Assembly: GCA_014523685.1 (NCBI GenBank)
Contig: JAATVT010000009.1
Location: 1 to 15,184 of the forward strand
Length of the DNA stretch: 15,184 nt
Direction of reading: 5' to 3'
DNA from: Nitrososphaerales archaeon TH5893
GTDB taxonomy: Archaea; Thermoproteota; Nitrososphaeria; Nitrososphaerales; Nitrososphaeraceae
Shown here piece by piece: positions 1 to 6,935 of this stretch; position 1 is the first letter of the stretch; each line of letters opens with the position of its first letter. A model generated the notes under the pieces. That model did no database searches. It had not been told where the DNA came from and saw only the letters and a list, made by a program, of their open reading frames with translations. Both the position numbers and the translations under genes were made by a program.

Positions 1-59
1 CTTGATGGACATCGTAGCGTACCGCTAATTCTTGACTTTTCTATTCGAATACTAATCAA
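1..59 (-). CDS. aroA: 3-phosphoshikimate 1-carboxyvinyltransferase (EPSP synthase), N-terminal fragment
   Basis: This is the first 19 codons of a gene that runs off the left edge. From a TTG at 59-57 the minus strand reads MISIRIEKS then RISGTLRCPS. That matches the opening of EPSP synthases, where a KxxISGTxxxPxSK segment precedes the phosphoshikimate/PEP site. EPSP synthase joins shikimate-3-phosphate and PEP, the step after AroK. The TTG overlaps the last codons of aroK (stop 54-52), which fits translational coupling at the end of a shikimate operon. No clear Shine-Dalgarno sequence is visible, so the exact start is uncertain. The identity rests on about 15 residues plus the expected position after aroK. 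Confidence 0.7.
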   Translation of the reverse strand, partial: MISIRIEKSRISGTLRCPS

Positions 60-909
60 CTATTACTTCGAAACTTGCCTTATTATTATTGGCTTTGGAA
101 ACAAGAGTTACACCATTATATTTATCATATATTTGTGTAATGTCATCTATGTGTTCTTTATACGTGACAGCAGCTATAGATGGACCATTTCCTGAGATAC
201 TAGCTGACAACGCTCCTCTCTGTAAGGCCGTCAAAATGGGTTTGTAGTCGCCGGATAATGCAGAGGCAGTAAGTAAGCCATTCAATTTCATGGCCTTCCA
301 ATATTGTCGAGACTTGGCTAGGTTAAATGCATCAATAAAGAGGTCTGAAAATAAGTACAGATTACGAATATTTCCGTATCTGTTATTATTCGGGAGAAAT
401 ACCACAGCGTATAAATCGGCTGGTGCCTCTTCTCGTTGGATAAGTTCATATTCGTAGTTATTAGTTACTACAATTCCTCCAAAATAACATGCGGTAGAAT
501 CATCATATGCTCCAGTTATTGTAACTCCGGCATCTAGTGAAGCACGTACTGCCAAATTCAGAATAATCTTGTCGTCTAGTTCATTTCCAACAAGGGCATT
601 ACAGGCTAGCGCGGTAGCGCTTGATACTGCGCTGGAACTTTTCAGACCCATCCCGGCTGGAATTTGTGAGTCTACCTTTATAACTAATAGGTTGTTTTTT
701 GTTATTTCTTTTGGGAGACTTCTATTAATTATATTTCTGAGCAAGGGAGTTCCTCCTTCGGGTTGAAATAGTATTCCGTTGCCCTCTTGTAATTCCACTT
801 CGACTCTTACCTTCAAAGAAATGCCTAGGGCCGATCCACAACCAGTAGCAATCGCATTAACTAACGATATTGCACCATGTACAGTTGATCGAACCTTAGT
901 ATTTAACAA
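52..909 (-). CDS. aroK: Archaeal shikimate kinase (GHMP kinase family)
   Basis: A 285-residue protein that phosphorylates shikimate at the 3-hydroxyl using ATP. It belongs to the GHMP superfamily (galactokinase, homoserine kinase, mevalonate kinase), which replaces the bacterial P-loop AroK in archaea. The diagnostic ATP-binding motif is at residues 83-98 (IPAGMGLKSSSAVSSA, the PxxxGLGSSAA-type loop). The N-terminal TVHGAISLVNAIATGCGSALG stretch is typical of the archaeal enzyme, and near the C-terminus SISGNGPSIAAV is the third GHMP motif. It starts at TTG 909, overlapping the end of aroE by 7 nt, with AGGTGA just upstream on the minus strand, so it is probably coupled to aroE. The protein is complete with no missing motif. 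Function is inferred from family plus operon position. Confidence 0.93.
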   Translation of the reverse strand: MLNTKVRSTVHGAISLVNAIATGCGSALGISLKVRVEVELQEGNGILFQPEGGTPLLRNIINRSLPKEITKNNLLVIKVDSQIPAGMGLKSSSAVSSATALACNALVGNELDDKIILNLAVRASLDAGVTITGAYDDSTACYFGGIVVTNNYEYELIQREEAPADLYAVVFLPNNNRYGNIRNLYLFSDLFIDAFNLAKSRQYWKAMKLNGLLTASALSGDYKPILTALQRGALSASISGNGPSIAAVTYKEHIDDITQIYDKYNGVTLVSKANNNKASFEVIVD

Positions 910-1754
910 ACTTCACCTACGGTTCCAAGTAACGCTTTTTTCATACCATCGATTGGAGCAGATATTCCAGTCCATATTTCAAATGACCTCGCGCCTTGAT
1001 AGAGCAGCATCTCGTATCCATATATTACTTCTGCTCCGGCCTGTTTCGCGTTTTCTAGGAGGGCGGTGTGTACAGGTTTGTACACTATATCGTAGACTAT
1101 TGCATGTTTCTTTATATTCTGATGTTCGACTACACTAGGTTCGCTGTTCATTCCAACGGTAGTTGCGTTCACAATCAGTTCTGCCGTCTTGGAAAATACG
1201 GGTATTTTTTCCCATGGTACAATCTTGCAATTCAGACCAAAGGGAACAGATACTTCCAATAAAAGTCTTGCATTTCCTTCTGAGCGGTTTGCTATGTTTA
1301 CCTCCGAAATTCCATTTTCATCTGCAAGCGCTGCCAATGCAGCCCTCGCAGCACCCCCGGCTCCGATCAGAAGTACCTTCATTCCGTCAAAATTAATCTT
1401 GCGTAAATGCAAGGGATGAATAAAACCATAGATATCTGTGTTGTATGCCTTTAGTACACCTCCCACGTTGTGTACAGTATTTACTGCGTTTGCTCTGCGT
1501 GCGCTGATGTCAAGCTCATCAAGGTATTTCATCGCTTCAACCTTGTGTGGCACCGTGATATTGAATCCAGACACCCCGATAGCGCGGAGGGATTCAATAG
1601 ATTCCTTTAGCTCATCCTTCTTGACTCTAAATGCAATATACGTGCTATTCAGTCCTAGCTTATTGAATGCAACATTTTGCATTGCCGGCGAAAGTGAGTG
1701 TTGAATAGGATCGCCAATGATACAATATGTTTTGTTATTATCTTTATTTTGCAT
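903..1754 (-). CDS. aroE: Shikimate dehydrogenase
   Basis: NADP-dependent reduction of 3-dehydroshikimate to shikimate. It begins with the substrate-binding half: YCIIGDPIQHSLSPAMQN carries the SLSP motif, NITVPHK the catalytic lysine, and AYNTDIYGF the conserved aspartate. The Rossmann half follows with the dinucleotide loop LLIGAGGAARAA, then NRS and NATTVGM, and ends with GYEMLLYQGARSFEIWTG, a C-terminal AroE signature. I chose ATG 1754 because the first beta strand (KTYCIIG) follows within eight residues. The frame is open to a TTG at 1790 preceded by AGAAGG, which would add 12 residues and give 295 aa, and this cannot be excluded. It overlaps aroD (11 nt with the chosen start) and aroK, so it is part of one transcript. 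Confidence 0.94.
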   Translation of the reverse strand: MQNKDNNKTYCIIGDPIQHSLSPAMQNVAFNKLGLNSTYIAFRVKKDELKESIESLRAIGVSGFNITVPHKVEAMKYLDELDISARRANAVNTVHNVGGVLKAYNTDIYGFIHPLHLRKINFDGMKVLLIGAGGAARAALAALADENGISEVNIANRSEGNARLLLEVSVPFGLNCKIVPWEKIPVFSKTAELIVNATTVGMNSEPSVVEHQNIKKHAIVYDIVYKPVHTALLENAKQAGAEVIYGYEMLLYQGARSFEIWTGISAPIDGMKKALLGTVGEVC

Positions 1755-2448
1755 TTGGTCTGGAATAACAAATTGAGTTAATTCTGTCAAACAACCTTCT
1801 CATGCGACTAAGGTCTAGTTGACCGGGAGCCGTATTACTGCTTACTGACGTGTATGTGAATGGCGCATTGCCTATCATAGTGCAGAGAATTCTCGAGATA
1901 ACACCAAACTCGCCCATAGCAAAGGCAATCAACTCTAATCCTGTAACACCCTCATAAAGATCAAGTACTCGCAATGCGTCATGTGTTTCCCTAGCTGTTG
2001 TCACTATTTTTGCATAATTACTATATATTTTCATTCCGTTTAGGACGTCTAGCAATCGATTTTTTGGGGGGGTGCATTTGAAGTCATGCCAAGATATAAG
2101 AATAGGTGTTTGCTGGCTTGTCAAAAAATCTGCCAAGTAATTGTTATTTTTGATGGTACGATACTCAACGTCCAGAAGCATTGGTCTAGCCATAGACAAT
2201 TTTTCCAACAATTCAACTCTTTCATTCTCGGTTCCTTTGAATTTCCCTCCTTCTCGCGCAGACCTTAATGTAAATATTGCCTTAGCCTTTGTTGACTCGG
2301 CAATTCTTATAGCATGTTCTATATCCGAAGTTTTAAGAAAATCGAAACGGATCTCTATGTAGTCTGCTCCCAAAGTAAAAGCCTTCCTTATCTGGCTTCT
2401 TAGACCATCAACACTTTTGGCCCCTATCGATCCACAAATTCTTGCCAA
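1744..2448 (-). CDS. aroD: 3-dehydroquinate dehydratase, type I
   Basis: A 234-residue class I (Schiff-base) dehydroquinase that converts 3-dehydroquinate to 3-dehydroshikimate. Family landmarks are all present: YIEIRFDF (substrate-binding Glu/Arg), FTLRSAREGG, SWHDF with the catalytic histidine, AKIVTTA with the Schiff-base lysine, and the C-terminal SSNTAPGQL segment. The start is TTG 2448, which lies about 27 nt downstream of a TATA box and has no Shine-Dalgarno, so the mRNA is probably leaderless. This makes aroD the first gene of an aroD-aroE-aroK-aroA transcript although ADH synthase and DHQ synthase lie upstream beyond a methyltransferase. A C7/A6 homopolymer near 2060-2073 sits inside the gene, but the frame is intact across it. 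Confidence 0.94.
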   Translation of the reverse strand: MARICGSIGAKSVDGLRSQIRKAFTLGADYIEIRFDFLKTSDIEHAIRIAESTKAKAIFTLRSAREGGKFKGTENERVELLEKLSMARPMLLDVEYRTIKNNNYLADFLTSQQTPILISWHDFKCTPPKNRLLDVLNGMKIYSNYAKIVTTARETHDALRVLDLYEGVTGLELIAFAMGEFGVISRILCTMIGNAPFTYTSVSSNTAPGQLDLSRMRRLFDRINSICYSRPNAK

Positions 2449-2470
2449 TCAAGGTCGTTTGTTTTTGGTC

Positions 2471-2480
2471 ATTTATAAAA
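2471..2480 (-). promoter_or_regulatory. TATA box of aroD (leaderless)
   Basis: On the minus strand this reads TTTTATAAAT. Its centre is about 27 nt before the TTG start of aroD and no ribosome-binding site intervenes, the geometry of an archaeal promoter driving a leaderless mRNA. It implies that aroDEKA can be transcribed independently of the methyltransferase and of the two upstream shikimate genes. Confidence 0.6.
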
Positions 2481-2706
2481 TACGCTCTTCTATTCTCAAA
2501 AAGTAAATCATGATTCAATTGGACTTGGTAAGAATATGTGTTTGAAATCAGTCTCATTATATGATAATGCATTATTTGTTTCATTGTCACTTCGGCCAAA
2601 AAATGTTTTTATTATTGGACGTAGGCAGATTTTTGGGAACGTAATCGGTATTTGGCCAGTAGAAATCAGCAACTGAGAAAATGAGTTTTAGCGCACTTTC
2701 TACGAC

Positions 2707-3585
2707 TTAACCCAAGTTCTTATAATGAGATGGGATTTTTTTCCACTTTGCGATTAGTGCTTCTGGTCTTATGTGAATCTTTTCCTTAGCAAGGCGACTT
2801 AAAGCCAGCCTATTGTATTGTTCCATTATTTCAATGCCAATATAGCGACGGTTAAAATTAAAGGCGACCTTAGTAGTCTGTCCGCTGCCGTTAAATGGGT
2901 CCAGTATAACATCATTTTCATAAGAATACAATTTCATTAGACGATAAGGAATTTCCTCTGGAAAAGGACAAGGGTGATCAATAAATCCAGGAGGAACTGG
3001 CGGAACATGCCAGATGGAATTTGCTATTTCTTTTGTCCATTCCTCGTGAGTAGCTGGTAATGTTTCTCCTTTATTTGTTCTTCCGCTTGTAACATCTCCT
3101 TTCCGCAACACCAAAACAAATTCATGCATGATATTTGCTCTATAGTATTTTGGATAAGGATTGATGACAAACGAGCCGTACCTGTTGGTTCCACCAGTTA
3201 CTTTGTGCCATATGATTTCTTCATGAAGACTCCAGTTACCTGCGGGTTGGACAATTTTTGAGAGTAACATATGAGGGAGTGGCAGAATAGTGCCACTGAC
3301 TACTTCGTTGCCGATTACAATACAACAATACCCACCCTCTTTAGTTGCCCGATAAATGTAATTGTTGAAAATCTCAGACATGTCATCTAGGTAAGCTGAA
3401 GTTCCTATCTTAGTTTTCCCTCTAAAGTACTGCCCCTTACCAGAGACATGCAGATTATAATCAATGGCGTTTCTGTACGGAGGAGAAGTAATGGTTAGTT
3501 GAACAGAATCAGCAGGAATTTCTAAAAGGACAATCTTGCAATCTCCTGTGATGATTTGATCTACAAAATTCCTATTAAGAAGCAT
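2707..3585 (-). CDS. Site-specific DNA methyltransferase, probable N4-cytosine type
   Basis: An AdoMet-dependent DNA methyltransferase with the beta-class motif order: catalytic motif IV TSPPY at residues 33-37 comes first, and the AdoMet-binding motif I DPFNGSG at about 229-235 comes near the C-terminus. SPPY rather than DPPY favours N4-cytosine. The segment IWHVPP...HPCPFPEEIPYRL just before motif I is typical of this group. I chose ATG 3585 (292 aa) because MLLNRNFVDQIITGDC resembles usual family N-termini and a TATA-like TATTTTAAAG lies at 3630-3621. The frame is open to ATG 3672, which would add 29 residues unlike the family. No restriction endonuclease is visible next to it, so it is solitary. 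It sits between aro genes and interrupts that cluster. The target sequence cannot be read from the protein. Confidence 0.88.
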   Translation of the reverse strand: MLLNRNFVDQIITGDCKIVLLEIPADSVQLTITSPPYRNAIDYNLHVSGKGQYFRGKTKIGTSAYLDDMSEIFNNYIYRATKEGGYCCIVIGNEVVSGTILPLPHMLLSKIVQPAGNWSLHEEIIWHKVTGGTNRYGSFVINPYPKYYRANIMHEFVLVLRKGDVTSGRTNKGETLPATHEEWTKEIANSIWHVPPVPPGFIDHPCPFPEEIPYRLMKLYSYENDVILDPFNGSGQTTKVAFNFNRRYIGIEIMEQYNRLALSRLAKEKIHIRPEALIAKWKKIPSHYKNLG

Positions 3586-3620
3586 GATCTTGAATAGGTC
3601 AGCCACGCATATTCGGCATA

Positions 3621-3630
3621 CTTTAAAATA
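3621..3630 (-). promoter_or_regulatory. Possible TATA box of the methyltransferase
   Basis: The minus strand reads TATTTTAAAG, centred about 40 nt before ATG 3585. It would give a leader of roughly 14 nt. It lies inside the longer possible reading frame and is one reason for preferring the shorter start. A weak call. Confidence 0.3.
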
Positions 3631-3686
3631 TTGAACTTTCAGATAAAAAGAGATTATCTGCCTCCCTAACATGAAACCTAGCGTTT

Positions 3687-4748
3687 TTATTTTTCTAGAA
3701 TATACTCATCAACCTCCATCCCAAAATGGCGGCCGGCTTGTCGTAACATATGGGCTAGGATTTCGTTTCCAACCTTTAGATCTGTTACCGAGACTAATGA
3801 TCCTTCCTTAGTAACTACTCGTATTGTTTCTGCGTTTTGGAGGATAATACTGCCGTGTTCACCATTTATTTCGGCCTTTATCAAACGCAATGGCCGGGTT
3901 TCAATTTTCGATCGTCCTACTACTACCTGCCGCGACACACCTTCCTTGTTAACTATTAGAACCTCGGCACCTGATTCAACTTCAGAGAGATACTTTGTTT
4001 TACCGTCAGGCAACAGCGTATAGCAGTAAACCGCTCCCGCATTTACTCTGAACGGACGGGGTGATGTGAATGATGAACCCACAGATTCGTTGTGGATAAG
4101 GAAGAGGAAGTTTGCTTTGCTACCGACTAGTAATCCTTCGCCCGTCTTGAGCATCGAGGCTGTGTCTATACATACTCTCTCTCCTGGTCCCACATCCTTA
4201 ATTTCCACTATTTTAGCAGCTTGAAGTGGAAAGTTGACATTTTCCAAAAATGATCCTAACTTACTCACCTGATTTTCATCGTTAGTTGTGAAAATCACCC
4301 CGTCGGTGCCTAATTCCAATACTGAGAACATCGTTCTTACTTCATCGACACTATTCGCAGTAGTGTAAATTTTTGTACCTGATTTATGCAGCCTGGCAAT
4401 AATATTCTCCAACGGAATTATTTTCCAATCGGTAGCCTCAATTATTACTAGATCCGGGCCTATGTCTGACGCTGTAACAATCTCATCTAAATCATCATTA
4501 CTGTACACCTTCTTTGCAAATCCGCAAGACTTATTCAGTAACTTTATTCTCCTTAATTCTTCAATCGTTTCACATATGACGATATCGGCTTGATCCGAAG
4601 GATAGATAGTCTTAAAGTCCGTTCCGACAACAAGCCTAGGATCCAGATATAAAAGTTTAACATTGCTTCTTCTCATATTTGAGAGAAAACCATTTATGTC
4701 ACTGATGGATTTCGTGGGCTTGACCACTAATTCTTTACTCTTGTGCAC
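3687..4748 (-). CDS. aroB': 3-dehydroquinate synthase II
   Basis: The archaeal type II DHQ synthase (MJ1249-like), which oxidatively deaminates and cyclises 2-amino-3,7-dideoxy-threo-hept-6-ulosonate to 3-dehydroquinate. Recognisable stretches are GTDGVIF, the VGPGERVCIDTASML block, GEGLLVGSKANFLFLIHNE, and RPFRVNAGAVYCY. The C-terminal domain (VGRSKIETRPLRLIKAE) is also characteristic. I start it at GTG 4748 (353 aa). GAGGTG lies 7 nt upstream (4761-4756), and the product then begins with the usual short HKSKELVVKP strand. The frame is open to ATG 4775, adding 9 residues. Either start overlaps the ADH synthase gene, so the two consecutive enzymes are probably translationally coupled. Confidence 0.93.
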   Translation of the reverse strand: MHKSKELVVKPTKSISDINGFLSNMRRSNVKLLYLDPRLVVGTDFKTIYPSDQADIVICETIEELRRIKLLNKSCGFAKKVYSNDDLDEIVTASDIGPDLVIIEATDWKIIPLENIIARLHKSGTKIYTTANSVDEVRTMFSVLELGTDGVIFTTNDENQVSKLGSFLENVNFPLQAAKIVEIKDVGPGERVCIDTASMLKTGEGLLVGSKANFLFLIHNESVGSSFTSPRPFRVNAGAVYCYTLLPDGKTKYLSEVESGAEVLIVNKEGVSRQVVVGRSKIETRPLRLIKAEINGEHGSIILQNAETIRVVTKEGSLVSVTDLKVGNEILAHMLRQAGRHFGMEVDEYILEK

Positions 4749-5529
4749 TACGGAGCACCTCAAATGCCTCGTCATGGCTTACACCTTCTATAATCACCCT
4801 GCGCAGCGCGCGGACGATGGAAACCGGATTTTCGTGTTGGAAAATATTGCGTCCGAATGTCACTCCCTTTGCGCCTGCCTTCATTGCACTTTCACACATT
4901 TCTAGGATTTCATAATCAGTATTAATCTTCGGACCCCCTGCTATCACTATGGGTACCGGACATGCCTTTGTGACTTTTCTAAATGAATCAATATCACCAG
5001 TGTAAACTGCTTTGACGATGTCAGCTCCAGCCTCTCCACCAATTCTTGCGGCGTGGGCTACGACCTCGACATTGTAAGGATCCTTGATATTCTCCCCTCT
5101 TGGGTACATCATTGCTACCAATGGAACATTCCACTCCGTGCATTCATCTGAAACAAGTCCCAAATCATGTAACATGTCCGGTTCTTCCTTCGCACCGATG
5201 TTGACATGAACCGAAACTGCATCGGCTCCAAGTCTTATGGATTCCCCTACTCTCCCCATCAAGACTTTCTTATTTGGGGATGGACCGAGAGAAGTACTGG
5301 CAGACATATGGGCTATCAAACCAATCCCGATTGGTCTCGGCATGGCCCTTATGATACCTTTATTAACTAAAACACAGGTTAGGCCGGCATGTTCGCATTT
5401 ATAGATCAAACTTAGGGGATCCTCTAGCCCCATAATAGGACCGTTACTTATTCCATGATCCATAGGTATACACAACATCTTTCCATCCTTCAAAATTCGA
5501 TTTAGTCGAATTTCTCTACCTATGACCAT
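4735..5529 (-). CDS. aroA': 2-amino-3,7-dideoxy-D-threo-hept-6-ulosonate (ADH) synthase
   Basis: A class I aldolase of the DhnA/archaeal fructose-bisphosphate aldolase family. ADH synthase condenses a 6-deoxy-5-ketofructose phosphate with aspartate semialdehyde, the entry to the archaeal DAHP-independent shikimate route. Visible signatures are CIPMDHGISNGP at the N-terminus, MMYPRG with the catalytic tyrosine, ADIVKAVYTGD with the Schiff-base lysine, and VIAGGPK followed by GVTFGRNIFQ, the phosphate-binding end of the barrel. The adjacent, overlapping DHQ synthase II gene distinguishes it from plain fructose-bisphosphate aldolase. I chose ATG 5529 because a TATA box is centred about 25 nt upstream, giving a leaderless mRNA. 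An in-frame ATG at 5538 would lie only about 15 nt from that box. Confidence 0.92.
   Translation of the reverse strand: MVIGREIRLNRILKDGKMLCIPMDHGISNGPIMGLEDPLSLIYKCEHAGLTCVLVNKGIIRAMPRPIGIGLIAHMSASTSLGPSPNKKVLMGRVGESIRLGADAVSVHVNIGAKEEPDMLHDLGLVSDECTEWNVPLVAMMYPRGENIKDPYNVEVVAHAARIGGEAGADIVKAVYTGDIDSFRKVTKACPVPIVIAGGPKINTDYEILEMCESAMKAGAKGVTFGRNIFQHENPVSIVRALRRVIIEGVSHDEAFEVLRSAQE
4756..4761 (-). promoter_or_regulatory. Ribosome-binding site deciding the aroB' start
   Basis: The minus strand reads GAGGTG, complementary to the end of archaeal 16S rRNA, 7 nt before GTG 4748. It lies inside the last codons of the ADH synthase gene and downstream of the alternative ATG 4775, so it supports the GTG. 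Confidence 0.6.
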
Positions 5530-5548
5530 AGGTATCATTTTTGAAACC

Positions 5549-5558
5549 TATTTAAAAG
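5549..5558 (-). promoter_or_regulatory. TATA box of the ADH synthase operon
   Basis: The minus strand reads CTTTTAAATA. The box centre is about 25 nt before ATG 5529, with no Shine-Dalgarno in between, consistent with a leaderless transcript carrying ADH synthase and DHQ synthase II. Confidence 0.55.
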
Positions 5559-5999
5559 TGATATGTTTCAGGAACAAATTTGAACCAGAAGATAAGGTAG
5601 CAAGGGATAAGTCAGATCTCTCTATGCCGAGTTCCACAGTCGGATACTTGATAGTCATAGGATTCCATTGTTTTTGGGGGCTTCTCTCAGGCGGAGCATT
5701 TCGGGAAATAATTTCACGAGTATAGAATAAATGTCTGTCAAATATGATCATATCCCAACAGATTCTCGACTTTTCAAACAGATTAATTCGATGGATGCAT
5801 TGCAGGCAATTCTCTAGGCTTATTTCAAAATGACCTTATCACAACTGAAATTATTCTAATAGATAATACCATATTTGGTCATCAGATAATCAATTTTTAC
5901 ATTCGACATCGTTGTTAGTTCATACGTATGCAAGAATATGATGGAGGGAGTCAACTCATATTTGTTTTCATCAGCTATGATTTTCAGGATGAGAATAAC
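5559..5999. other. Long divergent intergenic region with two palindromes
   Basis: About 440 bp between the ADH synthase promoter and the rps25e promoter, with no gene I can support. Two short reading frames overlap here (67 codons on each strand, near 5522-5751) but neither resembles a protein I know, and one of them runs through the TATA box. I see no tRNA, no clear box C/D pair and no rho-independent-like terminator. Two perfect palindromes stand out: ATATGATCATAT at 5742-5753 and CATACGTATG at 5921-5930. They could be binding sites for a dimeric regulator. Confidence 0.5.
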
Positions 6000-6007
6000 T
6001 TATAAAA
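6000..6007 (+). promoter_or_regulatory. TATA box of rps25e (leaderless)
   Basis: TTATAAAA, centred about 25-26 nt before the ATG at 6029, with no Shine-Dalgarno between them. The geometry indicates a leaderless mRNA for the ribosomal protein. Confidence 0.65.
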
Positions 6008-6028
6008 TGAATCAGCCACTATAACCGC

Positions 6029-6355
6029 ATGGGAACAAACAAAAAGAAATCCGGTGCCTCTTCTGAAAGAGCAGGTTCAAATGCAGCTGGAGATAAAAAG
6101 AAGGAAGGGGTAGATAATGCCAACAAGATGGAAGATAAGGGGAGACAAAAACAAAAGCTTGCAGTATTCGTGGAGGAGGCCCAGGGTAGAAAGACACTTC
6201 AGGGCATGCGGGCTATTACGGCACAAGGATTCGCTAGAGCCGCTGGTGTTAAAGTATCAGTTGCGAACAACTTCATAAGATCGTTAGAATCAAAAGGAGT
6301 ACTATCTAATATCGGCGGATATAGTGGCCATTGGGTATACAAGTTGATTAAATAA
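6029..6355 (+). CDS. rps25e: Ribosomal protein eS25
   Basis: A 108-residue small-subunit protein of archaea and eukaryotes. Residues 1-45 are a lysine/serine-rich, probably disordered tail. The rest is a winged-helix-like domain: an ITAQGFARAAGVKVSVANNFIRSLE stretch in two helices (helix-turn-helix) followed by SKGVLSNIGG and a short beta wing ending WVYKLIK. This is the architecture of eS25, where the basic tail contacts rRNA. The start is ATG 6029, set by the TATA box 26 nt upstream. It is a single-gene unit, with the next gene on the opposite strand. A stand-alone winged-helix DNA-binding protein is an alternative, but the tail plus compact domain and length fit eS25 better. Confidence 0.8.
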   Translation: MGTNKKKSGASSERAGSNAAGDKKKEGVDNANKMEDKGRQKQKLAVFVEEAQGRKTLQGMRAITAQGFARAAGVKVSVANNFIRSLESKGVLSNIGGYSGHWVYKLIK

Positions 6356-6435
6356 GAGTGACTGTTTGTTGATGCACAATTCCTAAGCTGATTGAAAAAT
6401 ATGTTGCTCTGATAATACGATCGCTGGATTTGAAC

Positions 6436-6816
6436 TTAAGATTGCCGATTTATGGTAATCAGGTCTCCCGGTACGATTGTCTCTAGCATCTCTAGATGGG
6501 TTGTTACCACCCCTAGTGGATTCATTGGTGTAGAAATGGTATCATTTAGAAATACACATACTGAACCGTGAAAAGTCATGAATGCCAAATCACCCCTTTT
6601 AAAGTTAGTTCTTTGTTTTTCTCGCCCCAGAGCTAGCTCCGTTTCTATGTATACAAATCTATCTTTGAACTTGTTTGCTCTTCTCTGGATTGGCAATGAC
6701 TTCAGTATTGCCAAAGAAGTTAGAGGAGAGAGATGACGTACTATGTGGCCTTGGGAAACACCTTTTCCTGAAATTTCAAGAATTACTTTGACCTTCGAAA
6801 TTGAACCTACATCCAT
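6436..6816 (-). CDS. Cyclophilin-like-fold protein (TM1367/DUF369-type)
   Basis: A 126-residue protein resembling the small cyclophilin-like beta-barrel family common in archaea. These have the cyclophilin fold but not necessarily prolyl isomerase activity. Supporting features are an initial beta strand KVKVILEI, the helix segment LTSLAILKSLPIQRRANKFKDRFVYIET (family pattern: alanine-rich helix, LPI, xRAN, WGDxxYFET), the GDLAFM strand, and a C-terminal loop PLGVVTTHLEMLETIVPGD. The cellular role is unknown. It is divergent from rpoK. A TATA-like TTTATATTTT at 6863-6854 would give a leader of about 16 nt, with GAGTG a few bases before the ATG as a possible ribosome-binding site. The family assignment is by pattern memory, with no search done. 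Confidence 0.65.
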   Translation of the reverse strand: MDVGSISKVKVILEISGKGVSQGHIVRHLSPLTSLAILKSLPIQRRANKFKDRFVYIETELALGREKQRTNFKRGDLAFMTFHGSVCVFLNDTISTPMNPLGVVTTHLEMLETIVPGDLITINRQS

Positions 6817-6853
6817 TCTGATTACACTCTAGCACGACATGAGAATTAATACC

Positions 6854-6863
6854 AAAATATAAA
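6854..6863 (-). promoter_or_regulatory. Probable TATA box of the cyclophilin-like gene
   Basis: The minus strand reads TTTATATTTT, about 42 nt upstream of the ATG at 6816, so the mRNA would have a short leader. A second AT-rich stretch (6850-6843) is closer, so the assignment is tentative. Confidence 0.35.
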
Positions 6864-6906
6864 TTAAAACGACCTAATCGGTATTTGCAAAATTCGCAAC
6901 ATTTAA

Positions 6907-6916
6907 TTATATATTT
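6907..6916 (+). promoter_or_regulatory. TATA box of rpoK (leaderless, defines its start)
   Basis: TTATATATTT, centred about 25 nt upstream of the TTG at 6936. This places the upstream part of the open frame (from 6885) in the promoter, so the start is not there. Confidence 0.6.
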
Positions 6917-6935
6917 ATTATCTTTTGCAGTGTTC

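Noticed and set aside
2059..2073. Long T/G homopolymer in aroD as a possible frameshift.
   Set aside because: The protein frame and the conserved SWHDF and AKIVTTA motifs continue correctly on both sides.
2408..2599. A 63-codon minus-strand frame upstream of aroD.
   Set aside because: It overlaps the aroD start in another frame and contains the aroD TATA box.
5522..5751. Two overlapping 67-codon frames, one on each strand, in the intergenic region.
   Set aside because: Neither resembles a known protein, they are on opposite strands of the same DNA, and one runs through the ADH synthase TATA box.
5935..5995. Possible box C/D guide RNA (ATGATGG, later TATGATT).
   Set aside because: No matching D box pair or terminal stem at the right spacing.
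6885..6935. A hydrophobic N-terminus (LIIYLLSFAVFLV) that looks like a membrane anchor or signal peptide on RpoK.
   Set aside because: It is the TATA region read in frame. The TATA box at 6907-6916 sets the start near TTG 6936, and a membrane-anchored Rpo6 is not expected.
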